This document shows positions 1-9,605 of a stretch of DNA of 64,000 nucleotides, one piece after another. Location: NCBI GenBank assembly GCA_038373885.1, contig JAWZYV010010290.1:1-64000 (forward strand), written 5' to 3'. Each line of letters opens with the position of its first letter. Position 1 is the stretch's first letter. The stretch is from Cheiracanthium punctorium. Taxonomy: Eukaryota > Arthropoda > Arachnida > Araneae > Cheiracanthiidae. Below the pieces are notes generated by a model. It made no database searches, had not been told where the DNA came from, and was given only the letters and a program-made list of their open reading frames with translations. The position numbers and the translations under genes are program-made.

Positions 1-55
1 TGGAATTCTCGGTTACTGCGAACCCGGATTCGACGAGAACCCATTTCTTTCCCAG

Positions 56-577
56 CCCTTTGAGGCGCGACCCTTTCCCAATGCTGAAAAAAGGGCAGCC
101 GTTGCCATCGCTCGACTTAACTACCAGAAAGATGGCTGAGGATCGAAACGTTCATCGCGTGCCACAGATCTAGAGACCCCTTTTTTGACGACAGCTGGCT
201 GTGCGCAAGCACAGCCAGCTGTGTCAAAAAAGGGGCTCTAGATCTGTGGCACGCGATGCACGTTTCGATCGTCCGCCATCTTGCTGGTAGTTAAGTCGAG
301 CGATGGCAACGGCTGCCTCTTTTTTTCAGCATTGGGCAATCTATCAGGCTCTGTTCTCGCATTCTTCCATTTTTCAGAAGATGTCAGTGCTGTTAGAAAT
401 AATCGTGACAATTTTTTTTTTTACGGGAAATGACGTGCTATAAAAAGTAAAAGATTCTCGTGGAGCTATGTCACCTGCAACTATTTTTATAGAAATGAAA
501 TCAATTCTTCGTGACTGGCAACAGTCAAAACGTCAGAGTTTGATGTTCCGATAGTGGGAACACTGCGCGTTAAAGGA
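56..577 (+). mobile_element. MITE-A copy 1 (TTAA-type foldback MITE)
   Basis: Non-autonomous element. It begins CCCTTTGAGGCGC and ends GCGCGTTAAAGGA followed by TTAA (578-581). The left part, to about 340, is a long inverted repeat: the arm with GCAGCCGTTGCCATCGCTC, a stretch with AAGATGGC, GATCGAAACGTTCATCGCGTG and CAGCTGGCTGTGC is repeated in reverse complement around a centre near 205. A non-palindromic tail of about 240 bp follows. Ends of the CCCTTT type with TTAA targets suggest a piggyBac-like family (inference; no transposase is present). The left TTAA is missing in this copy. The same family recurs eight more times in the window. Confidence 0.8.
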
Positions 578-609
578 TTAATGTAAGGGGACTCTCTTGT
601 GGATTTTAA

Positions 610-1028
610 CCCTTTGTGGCGCATCTCTTTCCCAATGCTGGCTGTGTCCGCACACAGCCAGCTGTCGTCAAAAAAAGGGTCTCTAGATCTATGGCACGCG
701 ATGAACGTTTCGATCGTCCGCCATCTTGCTGCTAGTTAAGTCGAGCGATGGCAACGGCTGCCCTTTTTTCAGCATTGGGCAATCTATCCGGCTCTGTTCT
801 CGCGTTCTTCCATTTTTCAGCAGATGTCAGTGCTATTTAAAAATAATCGTGACAATTTTTTTTTTTTTTACGGGAAATGACGTGCTTAAAAAGTAAAGGA
901 TTCTCTCGTGGAGCTGTGTCACCCGCAACTATTTTTTTTATAGAAATCAAATCTATTCTTCTTGACTGGCAACAGTCAAAACGTCACAGTTTGGTGTTCC
1001 CAGAGCGGGAACACTGCGCGTTAAAGGG
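610..1028 (+). mobile_element. MITE-A copy 2, left arm shortened
   Basis: Flanked by TTAA on both sides (606-609 and 1029-1032), with ends CCCTTTGTGGCGC and GCGCGTTAAAGGG. Most of the left arm of the internal foldback is missing, so the hairpin consists of CTGGCTGTGT/ACACAGCCAG, followed by the usual right arm and tail. Confidence 0.8.
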
Positions 1029-1472
1029 TTAACTACCAGCAAAAGGGCGGTCGATCGAAACGTGCCACAGAGCTGAAGAACATTTTTGACACAGCTGGCT
1101 GTGCGTTAGCTCCGTGGCACACATAGGCGATTCGATCGATTGCAACGCTGCTGATAGTTAAATCGAGCAATGGCAACGGCTGCACTTTTTCAGCGTTGAG
1201 CAGTCTATTAAGTTGTTCTTCTACATCGACGTATTTTCATCCTATTCTCCAGTTCTCAGCAGATGCCGGTACTGATAGACATAGAATTCTGACACCAATT
1301 TTACCGGAAATAATCGATAATTTTTACTGGAAGTGATGCGCTAAAAAAGTAAAGAATTCTCGCGTAACTATGTCGCTTTTTATTGAAATCAAATTTTTTT
1401 CTTCGCAAATCAAAACAGTCGAAATGTCTGAGTTTTGTGTCTTCACGGCGGGGACACCGCATGTGGAAGGAT
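1029..1472 (+). mobile_element. MITE-A copy 3, diverged and 5' truncated
   Basis: Starts at the TTAA that also ends copy 2 and enters the family sequence at the internal CTACCAGCA segment. The hairpin and tail can be followed with many substitutions to about 1472 (GTCTTCACGGCGGGGACACC then GGAAGGATTG). It is clearly older than copies 1 and 2. Confidence 0.6.
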
Positions 1473-1572
1473 TGATTTCTTTTGCTACACCCAAGTTATT
1501 ATTGTTGTTGTGTTAATTTGTCTTAATTTGTGAGTTAAAGCTGTTATAAAAATGATAATTAAGGTTGTTACG

Positions 1573-2280
1573 CAGGCACGTGCCAACAGGGGTGCAGGGG
1601 GGTTTATCGCCCCCTCGGTAAATGAGTAGAAGGGGCGAACTATATAATTCGCCGCCTCAGTATTTTAGCCCCCTCAATAGTTTCCTTACAATAGTTTTCT
1701 TCTTCAGGATGGGCGGGAGCAATTTTTTCAGCCCTTCCCCACAAGAAAACGTTTATTTAAACAAACTAAAGAGGCATAAACGAAAATTTTACTAGCTCAA
1801 AAGGAAGGGAGGGGGTGAAATAGCTGCCACCACCCATCCCCTTCCGCACGAAGAAACTGTTATTTTAAGCAAACTATTAAGATACGCAAAAAAAAAAAAA
1901 AAAATCGGTAAATTAATTAGCTTACATGAAACTGATACAAGAAATTTGACTTACACTCGAATACTTTTTTGAGAGGGTGTACAGACGAGGTTGAAAAGGT
2001 TGAAGCCGATCATTTATAAAAATTGGCGGCGGGGGGGGGGGGCAAAATAGCTGCCCTGTCCCTGAAGAAAATGATTATTGTAATTGAGCTATAGAAGTAC
2101 AAACAAAAATTTTCCTGGTAGCAAGGTTAACACCTTTTATTTTAAAAACATTTGTTGGTGGAGGGAAGGGGGGATCAGGGACTGGTGAAATAACTGCCCC
2201 CTCCCTCCCGATGTCGGAAAAAATCGTTCGCCCAGCCCCCCCCCCCCCCCCCCATTTTCCAAGATGTTGGCACGTCCCTG
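1573..2280. mobile_element. Non-autonomous hAT element with perfect 8-bp TSD
   Basis: Terminal inverted repeats CAGGCACGTGCCAACA (left) and TGTTGGCACGTCCCTG (right). The 8 bases immediately outside are identical on both sides: TTGTTACG at 1565-1572 and 2281-2288. CAG-type ends with an 8-bp duplication are diagnostic of hAT transposition. The 708-bp interior has poly-G, poly-C and poly-A runs and no transposase ORF. Confidence 0.85.
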
Positions 2281-2434
2281 TTGTTACGTTACAAAGATAG
2301 GTTGGGATAGGGGTGGTGGAATGTCACGTGACAACGTGCGACATAAGGGGAAGGGGAGGGTCAAAATGTACTGAAAAAGTCGTTGCGTAATTTGTGGAAG
2401 CGTCCTCAGCTTTTCTTATACTTGCTCTGTCTTT

Positions 2435-2543
2435 CCCTAGTAGCACAACTAGTTCAAAAAACGTTCAAATTACGTTGGAAACACGTTTTATGACGTTAAA
2501 AAACGTGTTTTAAACGTCTTATCGACTAATTGTGCTACTAGGG
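2435..2543. mobile_element. Small foldback MITE (109 bp), CCCTAGTAGCACAA ends
   Basis: Inverted ends CCCTAGTAGCACAACTAGT and ACTAATTGTGCTACTAGGG enclose several ACGTT/AACGT words (CAAAAAACGTTC, AAACACGTTTT, AAACGTGTTTT). Flanking TTT on both sides could be a short target duplication. Its layout resembles the elements at 49696-50040. Confidence 0.7.
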
Positions 2544-4560
2544 TTTAGTGCTGTAAAAGTAACGACAAAATGAGTATCCGTATGTATTTGTTACTTAGAT
2601 GTTCGCTATTCGTTACTAAGTATTCGTTACTCGTTACTTTCGTTACTACTAATAGAATCGGTAATAGGGTGTTATATGTGCCCCATAACAACACATCCGG
2701 GACAGTGTTGTTATGGGTATATGCCGCCCATACATAAACCCATAACAAAACCTAACCCAAAAGAATTTTTTTTAGCGAAGTTGTACAAAGTTGTATTTAG
2801 AGCTTATTTTCTCTGATTTACAGATTGTTTTTATACACATTTATGGTTTTATACAATGCTAAATTATCCGAATTACTGAGTACACATAGAAATCTTCCAA
2901 AGACATATGCCATTCTTTTTTTTTTTCTCAACCCCCCCTTTTTTAAATTCTGAACGCTGGTTTAACCTGTTCACTCTTATCATAAAAACTGTAAAGGAAA
3001 GCTTGTGACTCGTGTTTGTTTCTGGGAGCGGGTTCTCGAATACTGAGATCCAGGGATTGGGCCATATATATTAAATTCACAGGGCAGGGGATCTCAGTAT
3101 GATATCAACTACTTTGCGTCTCTACAAGCATAATATCTTTATTATTTGTGAGTTCATATTTCATATCAAAAACTTCTTTTGCTGGACGATTTTTCGAAGT
3201 AAATTAAAAATTACCGTATTTTAAATTAAAATTGTTTAATTCAGTGAGAATTATCTATTTTTAAGATATTTCCAGTTCTATTTCTGCACTTTTGGGATGA
3301 AAGGGGTTAGCCCCTTCTGTGGGTGCATATATGAGAGCATTCTTTAAACAAAAATTATCACTCCTTTCATACAGAAAGAATGGTTGCACCGGACTATGCG
3401 TATTCCATGAGTTCATGGAATAAAATGTACCATAAAATAGGGCAGATGGCCCCCTAAACGCCGACATTTTAGAAACATACTGAACTTTATTGAATTATTT
3501 TAATACCAGTGGCTTACGCAGGAGTGGGCATAGAAATACCGGGTAGCTCCCAATTTTTTATATATTTTTTAAACAATTACTTAAAAAATGTGTTTAGGTT
3601 TCCATGCTAAATATTTTTTTTAGTTCCAAATAATATTTTAAATAATAAAAATGTGTGAATTCGTTTACTTTATAAAAAAATATTTTTTTAAAGGTGTATT
3701 TAAATAATTTGTTATTTATTACTCATATTTCGATTCTAGCTAAAAAAAAGAAAAAGTTAAGTTCGCAATCCTGCTTCGGAACCACCCTGAAAGAAAGAAT
3801 TCTGATTGCACCACTATTTAGTACTAAAATGTTAGTAAGCCCGAAATTAGCACCCCTTACTAACATGCTTCTCTTATATGTATTGCTCCTCTACAATTAT
3901 AAGAACACCCCCTTCCCCCCCTGCAAAAAAATGTTCAACTGCGCATAAGAACGCACTATACACCGGATCCTATCCCCCCATTGTACGACCCATATCAATA
4001 GAGCAGCAGATAGTATATACATCTCCATAACTGTAACGAAACATACGGATTCTTCCAAACCTCATCAAAACGATACCATTCGGCTCGGCACAAGCGAATT
4101 GCAACCAGAACATACTACTACTCAAATACCGAAACTGATTTTTCCCTTCAAACAGCGAGAATCCATAATACTTCCGGTATCTAGTAACGGAACGGAACAT
4201 ACTATTACTCAAATACCGAAATTCATTTTCTCCCTCCGGCAGTCTTGTATTCGAAGTTCGAACCTGGTCGATCCGAAATGCACACTCAAAAGTCATTTTC
4301 CCCCTTGAAACCGCGATCCGATATCCAGTAACAAACAGAAGATATTAGTACTCGATTACTGGAACCCGTTACCCCCCTAGTTCGCCTCGCCTGGAAGTCT
4401 GTATTCGAAGTTCGAAGCTGCTCGATCCGAAACAGCTTCGGATCGAGTAACGAGTAACGATATCAACCGAAAAGTAACTATTCGTTACTTCGAGTCTGAG
4501 TGATTATCCGTATCTTAGTACCGAATACATGCGGTTTGCTTCAGCTCTACTAGAGTTGGA
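2544..4560. other. Stretch without a recognised gene; GTTACT/AGTAAC-rich degenerate repeats
   Basis: The start (2560-2660) and end (4310-4520) both carry runs of GTTACTCGTTACT or its complement AGTAACGAGTAAC. An internal direct repeat (CATACTACTACTCAAATACCGAAACTGATTTT and CATACTATTACTCAAATACCGAAATTCATTTT, near 4108 and 4198) lies on the right side. TTAACCTGTTCACTCT near 2961 matches one end of MITE-B. No coding exon with splice signals was seen. It is probably one or more decayed transposons. Confidence 0.4.
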
Positions 4561-4564
4561 GTCC

Positions 4565-5180
4565 GGGTGTCAGTTTAGGACAAGCTGCCCTGTCTTCGGA
4601 GTTGTGGTGTAAGCTTAGGACAAGCTGCCCTGTCTTTGGAGTCGCGGTGTAAGTTTGAGGCAATTTGCTCTGTCTGTGTAGTCGCGGTTTATGTGTGGGA
4701 CAATCTGCTCTGTCTTTGCGTCGTGGTGTAAGTTTGGGACAATCTGCTCTGTCTTTGGAGTCGTGGTGTAAGTTTGGGACAATCTTCTCTATCTTTGGAC
4801 TCGCCGTTTAAGTTTGGGACAAGCTGCTCTGTCTTTGTAGTCGTCGTGGTCAAAGTTAGGGACAAGCTGCCCTGTCTTCGGAGTTGTGGTGTAAGCTTAG
4901 GACAAGCTGCTCTGTTTTTGGAGTTGTGGTGTAAGTTTAAGACAGTGTGCTCTGTCTTTCGAGTCGTAGTGTAAGTTTGAGACAATCTACTCTGTCTTTG
5001 GAGTCGCTGTTTATGTTTGGGACAATCTGCTCTGTCTTCGGAGTCGTGGTGCAAGTTTGGGACAATCTGCTCTGTCTTTGGAGTCGTGGTGCAAGTTTGG
5101 GACGATCTGCTCTGTCTTTGGAGTCGTGGTGTAAGTTTGGAACAAGCTACTCTGGAGTCGTAGGGTAAGTTTAGGACAAG
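4565..5180. repeat. 40-bp minisatellite, about 15 units
   Basis: Tandem array with unit close to GTGTAAGTTTGGGACAATCT-GCTCTGTCTTTGGAGTCGTG. The CTGTCTT core recurs at about 4590, 4630, 4670, 4710 and 4749, and on to 5160. Units differ by scattered substitutions and an occasional 1-8 bp shift. The period is not a multiple of three, so the long ORFs on both strands are by-products. It lies about 400 bp upstream of the BESS exon, perhaps in an intron of that gene. Confidence 0.85.
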
Positions 5181-5543
5181 GTTTTCAGATTTGGAAACAG
5201 ACTGTTAAGTAGGAATCTAACAAGAAATCTGAAAGGATGGAACACAATTAAAAGTTTTGGAGTTAAAGAATTAAAAAGGAGGGAGAGGTGTGAAATCTAT
5301 TTCAGGGTTATGTAATCGAGTTTAGGAGAAGCCCAGTTTGCTGAAAAATAAATAGTATTCGAGATATTTACGAATTTAAAAAATTTGACCTTGTCACTCG
5401 AACAACGTTTGCCCAGGATTTCCAGAAGTTTACTGGGCTGCTACGTAGCAGCCCAATAACAAATCTAAAATATAGAAAAAAAAGCTTATAATTATGATTA
5501 AAAAAACTTTTTAGAGTACATTTATTGTTTATTAACATTTCAG

Positions 5544-5703
5544 GTACGACGAAACGGAGATGTTTTTCCTGAGCATGTCGGAGACTGTGAAGCGACTTCG
5601 ACCCGTGGACCAGGCGAAAGTGAAGAAAGAACTGTGCAACCTTGTATATGCCGCGGAAATAAGACTTCTGGAAGAAGCCGAAGAGATGGAAGGACACATG
5701 TGA
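5544..5703 (+). CDS. Last coding exon of a BESS-motif (MADF-BESS-like) protein
   Basis: The exon follows an AG acceptor at 5542-5543 (TATTAACATTTCAG) and starts in phase: one base, then 52 codons from TAC to a TGA at 5701-5703. The end of the protein reads YDETEMFFLSMSETVKRLRP, then VDQAKVKKELCNLVYAAEIR and LLEEAEEMEGHM. The pattern acidic-FFLSM-…-LRP-…-AKVKKEL is that of the BESS motif, a roughly 40-residue protein-interaction motif at the C-terminus of many arthropod MADF-domain transcription factors. A DNA-binding MADF domain would be expected in earlier exons, but I see none between 1 and 5543, so they may lie before the window. Function as a nuclear regulator is inference from the motif. 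The assignment rests on one short exon. Confidence 0.6.
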
Positions 5704-7494
5704 TGCGCATAGTCATTTTTCAGCGTTCCCTTTCCTGCAGACGAAGACACATAGTGATTTGCGACGCGCATTTTCTCGCGGACAAATTCTGTCTACGAAC
5801 ATACGTTTTAAATATAAATATTAAAAAGGCAAAACTTTTGTTTAGGTGTTTTTTTATATAGCAGCCAATTGAATGGTTCATTTTCGATGTTGGACACAGA
5901 ACAGTTTCAGGGAGATGCGACATCTAGGGCAAATCATATTATCAGAGATGGGTCACTCCTTTTTTTTTGTTCATTTTTAAACTTGAACCCCAGTTTAATT
6001 TATTTGCTGTCATCATTTGAAAAGACGCAACGGAGGAGACTCCTTCTTCGACCGATTTTGCTTGTACACTCCGCTGGGGCTCAGCGTTGCTCTTGCGCAA
6101 TCGCCGGGCTCTGGTGGATCATTCAAAGAGTCATTCTGGGAAGCAACATCGGTCATAGAAGGAGAGCCTTTTACGTTGCGTCTTTTTAAAGATGAGAACA
6201 AACAGGTTAAATATGGGTATAACTGTCTATCATCGCAATCCCCCCTCCTCTGGATCTGCCATTGCTGATTTTTGCGTTTAATTTATATTCGAGAAAGTGA
6301 TTCAGTTGCTCCAAGACTGTGTATATCTGGACTGTAATGTGCTTTTCCAAAAAACTGATTAAATATTTTTATTATGTCTATGTAAATAACGAATGCGTTG
6401 AAGCACTACTACTTGATGTAGATAACTGTTAAGGTAAACAGCGATCTCTGATTATATAATGTGTAAATTAAGCTGACTTTGAGTGGAGGATTTGTATCAT
6501 TTTTGTTATCTATAGAAGCCTACTACATAATTTAATTTAATTTTTTTTTGTATTATTAATTCCAACTGTATCATCTTCCGTTATGTGTGAATGTCTTTCA
6601 CATAATTTTTAAACTGCATCGTTGTGTTATTCATTTCTGATTTTAATTAGCATTTTTGTAAGCGGGTAAAAGAAAGAAAAACTTTGATACATATGCTGAT
6701 TGTACTACCACTCATAAAAAGTATTTGAGTATCAGACTATTTTCCTTTCATACTTTTGTAAATAACTCATTCTTTCTAAAAACACACAACTCGGAAAAAA
6801 AGTACCAAGGAACTTTTTCTTTAAAAAAATAAAAGAATGCCTTTTTTTAATTAAAAAAAGTAACAAGTTTATTTTTGAAACACATTAAATATTGACTTGT
6901 ACTCAAATATTTTTTTGAAGAGGGTGTACAATAAATCGGCATTGGACTGTTAGCTCCATGACGCACGAATTGTTTTGAACTGTATATATGTGTTCATTTT
7001 CATTGTTTATTATTATTATTATTTATTATTTCATCATTTCATTTTTTTTTTTTCAATCAAGAAACGGCTTGTGTTAGCAAATTTAGCTACTTATTTCGAT
7101 GAGTTCAAATTCATTTTAGTCATGGAACCATAAATAACCATTTGTTTCTTCCCCCATTCAAAAGTTGTGAAGCAAGTTGAGGTGAAGCCTATTTTTTTTT
7201 TGGTAAAGCATAAACATTTAATTAATTGCTTTGGAGAGTAAAGACAGTTTGGAAGTTCAGCACAATGGTTTTGCTATGAAATTTTTTAAAAATCATTTGA
7301 ATCACGTGATCCACAGTGTCATCATTTATTTATAACACCTGTCATCAATCAATTGAATCTCATTAATAAACTTATTTTGTGTACCTTTGTCTCTTTTATT
7401 TTGTTGCTGGTGTATTTATTTTTTCTCTCGTTTTTTTTTTTTTAAAACTAATTAGGATCGAAGATCTGCTTTACAAATATTGCATTTTGATATA
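5704..7494 (+). other. 3' side of the BESS gene; AT-rich, no further exon seen
   Basis: Probably contains the 3' UTR. Candidate poly(A) signals AATAAA lie near 6825 and 7364; which is used cannot be decided. A MITE (5999-6206) is embedded. Otherwise only AT-rich sequence with poly-A and poly-T runs. Confidence 0.35.
5999..6206. mobile_element. MITE-B copy 1, TTAA-flanked foldback element
   Basis: TTAA at 5995-5998 and 6207-6210. The arms TCATCATTTGAAAAGACGCAACG (left) and CGTTGCGTCTTTTTAAAGATGA (right) are inverted repeats, continuing inward as GAGACTCCTTCTTCGACC against GGTCATAGAAGGAGAG. The right end AACAGG-TTAA matches the end TTAACCTGTTCACTCTCATC seen at 59053 and near 2961. The TTAA target suggests a piggyBac-like origin (inference). 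Confidence 0.65.
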
Positions 7495-7669
7495 CAGTCG
7501 AACACGCTTAATGGAATACTGGTTAAAGGAATATCCCGCTTATTGTAATAAATTTTCAATATACTAAACTGTAATAGTTAGTCATTGTTATTCCAGATAA
7601 TGGAATATCCCGCTTATTAGAATAAATTTTTGTGGCGATTTGGCAATTCCATTAAGCGGGTTTCGACCG
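7495..7669. mobile_element. Tc1/mariner-type MITE, TA-flanked
   Basis: Inverted ends CAGTCGAACACGCTTAATGG and CCATTAAGCGGGTTTCGACCG, with TA just outside on each side (7493-7494, 7670-7671). An internal segment GGAATATCCCGCTTATT is repeated. At 175 bp there is no room for a transposase. Confidence 0.7.
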
Positions 7670-7671
7670 TA

Positions 7672-8850
7672 TTTTACGTGCGTGAGGAAAAGTTTCACTA
7701 ATGCGCTTATTTTGGAATAATGAAGTTGAAGTTTAAACTAGAGTCATTCCATAATGACTGACGTAGCATTTGTAGCTGAAAATGAAACTTTTTATGACCG
7801 ATTAGTTGAAAATAAAATTAAGATAATTTTTTTTTTTTCAGAGCTTTAAGTTATGTAATAAGATCGTTAATACGGACACAGTAGTTAAATTTTGAATTTT
7901 AGTAAAATACTGGTCTTTTTTTTTTGCGTGTGTGTGACTAACGTAACATTGGAAGTACTAAACATAAAGTTAGTTACAGCTCTTAAATAACCAAAATAAA
8001 CGGTATTTAATTAAGTATCAAAATATTAATTGCTGTTTCTTTATGATCTTATCACGATTGCTGTAAAGCTGAAAAAAATTCTGCTAATTTTATTTTTAAA
8101 TAATCAGTATTTTCATTTTTAGATTTTTTTAAATTGCCATGAAATAACCCCCAAAACAGCTAGTTTAGTTAGTTTGTTAAAATTTGCTTTCTGTACAAAA
8201 TATGTTAACTGTGGGTGAATGAGCTTCGCATACACTTTCAGCTGAAAAGATAAAATTCAATGAAAAAAGGGGTAAGCTGTTATAAAACTATTCAAGTTTA
8301 TAACATGGAGTTTTTCTGTTCTGAATACGCAAAACTTATCATGCCTCTTTTCTTGACACTAGTGCATATGTTTAGAGCCCTTTTAGGATAACAGTTCTTC
8401 CTTTAAAAGTTAGATCGTAATTCCTCATTATGCCTTATGCTGCTAGTATATTCCGTGCCCGTATATTTTGCGAAGATTATTGTGCTCGACAGATTAACAT
8501 TGAAAAATTTATTTGCTTACATCACAATCATCTTATGACTAGAATTTCTTAAGTAGAAAGAATGAAGTTTATAACGTTATGAAGTTTATTCGTCTAAAAT
8601 ATGAGGAGATATAATTTGCATTTATAGTTTGTCAGTTTCTTTAAGAATGAAGTTCTGGCTTTAAAAAATCATTAGCTTTTTGTACTGTGCCCAGGCTAAA
8701 ATTTGATTCTTGAAATAAATGCACCCCCTCTGACAACTGTCCTTTTTGCCTTAGTAATAGTGGATTCTTCATAGGCGCCTCCTGCCTTACCTTGTTGGTC
8801 ACGCAATTTTGTGATTTGTTGAGTGTGTATGTGGTTGTATGCTGTGAGAA
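7672..8850. other. AT-rich stretch, no gene seen
   Basis: Long poly-T and poly-A runs, no splice-bounded ORF and no repeat shared with the rest of the window that I could see. Confidence 0.4.
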
Positions 8851-8860
8851 TATATAAAAG
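8851..8860 (+). promoter_or_regulatory. TATA box upstream of the 67-codon ORF
   Basis: TATATAAAAG, 42 bases before the ATG at 8902. A start about 30 bases downstream would leave a 5' leader of roughly 20 bases. Confidence 0.45.
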
Positions 8861-8901
8861 TTACTAATGAATACTCACAAAAGACACCAGTTTAAGCAAA
8901 C

Positions 8902-9105
8902 ATGTCAAATTTTATTGTAAAAGCAAGTAGAGAAGAAAACACAGTTCTGCAGAAATCAAGGCATACTCTTTGTTCCCATAACCCGTCTCGAGAGATTCAT
9001 CAGTCTTTAGACAGCCCTACCATTTTCTACGCCACCAAAAAACATCCCAAGATTGCAAGCAGAAGAGATCGTCATTTCGGTTTAAAAATAACCTCCTGTG
9101 GATGA
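8902..9105 (+). CDS. Candidate small basic protein (67 aa), unknown
   Basis: ATG at 8902 in good context (A at -3), open to TGA at 9103-9105. A TATA box (8851) lies upstream and AATAAA follows at about 9138. The product begins MSNFIVKASREENTVLQ and is rich in Lys, Arg, His and Ser (ATKKHPKIASRRDRHFG near residues 43-59). There is no signal peptide, membrane segment or cysteine pattern. Promoter, start context and poly(A) signal together are better than expected for a chance ORF, but I recognise no family. A strong donor-like CAG|GTATGAGT at 9147 lies after the stop, so it could also be the first exon of a longer transcript. A chance ORF in AT-rich DNA remains possible. Confidence 0.3.
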   Translation: MSNFIVKASREENTVLQKSRHTLCSHNPSREIHQSLDSPTIFYATKKHPKIASRRDRHFGLKITSCG

Positions 9106-9226
9106 CTTCTATTTTGATTTAGCTGGAAAAAACAAAGCAATAAACAGGTATGAGTATTAAGAAAAAAAACAATCCTCAAAAGAAAACAATCCAGTTTACA
9201 AATAAAAGCTATTTTATTTATTTTAT

Positions 9227-9330
9227 CTACCAAGCGCCCCAATCTTGGAAAACAGACGATTTTCCTCGTCAGTAGAACAATCTGACGTAATGTCATTTGA
9301 AGTTAACGGCTTATCCATGCTTAACAAATT
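9227..9330 (-). CDS. Possible last exon of the GTTAAP-repeat gene (tentative)
   Basis: On the minus strand an open frame ends in ...STDEENRLFSKIGALGR, stop, followed at once by AATAAATAAAATAG, a poly(A) signal. The only AG acceptor in this frame (TGTATAAAG|AATCG) has the phase needed to join the phase-1 donor at 12273. It would add an acidic tail containing DKPLTSNDITSDCSTDEE. Against it: the acceptor has a poor pyrimidine tract and the distance is about 3 kb. The ORF faces the plus-strand ORF 8902-9105 tail to tail. Confidence 0.25.
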
Positions 9331-9514
9331 CGATTCTTTATACATGTCCGATTTTTGGGATTTGGAATAAAGAGTTTATTGCGATTTATGGTTCATTTAG
9401 ACCTTTATCTTAATTGTTCTTAAGTACAGGCAGTACTTAAGACACAAGTACAAGCTTATCTTTATTTCTAAGTACAACTCTACATCACACTATTTTTACG
9501 AACACATACATCCA

Positions 9515-9605
9515 CTCGTTAACGGGATTCGAACCCGAGACCAAAACTGCATAGCAGCCGGCAGCGATAGGTACGCAGACCCTCTCAGCTGTCCGCCTTG
9601 AAAAT
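9515..9605 (-). repeat. tRNA-like SINE head (A box and B box)
   Basis: The minus strand reads AGCTGAGAGGGTC (A-box-like) and, 50 bases on, GGTCTCGGGTTCGAATCCCG (a good B box with a T-arm stem). The presumed 5' and 3' ends do not pair into an acceptor stem, so this is not a working tRNA but probably a tRNA-derived SINE or tRNA pseudogene. Confidence 0.45.

Noticed and set aside
3970..4296. 108-codon minus ORF with FRYLSNSMF repeats
   Set aside because: Arises from a local direct repeat; no start context, splice site or family.
4689..5054. 121-codon minus ORF with RQSRLSQTYTTT-like repeats
   Set aside because: It is the 40-bp minisatellite read through in a frame that shifts between units.
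9515..9605. Possible tRNA gene
   Set aside because: The B box is good but the acceptor stem does not form; better explained as a SINE head or tRNA pseudogene.
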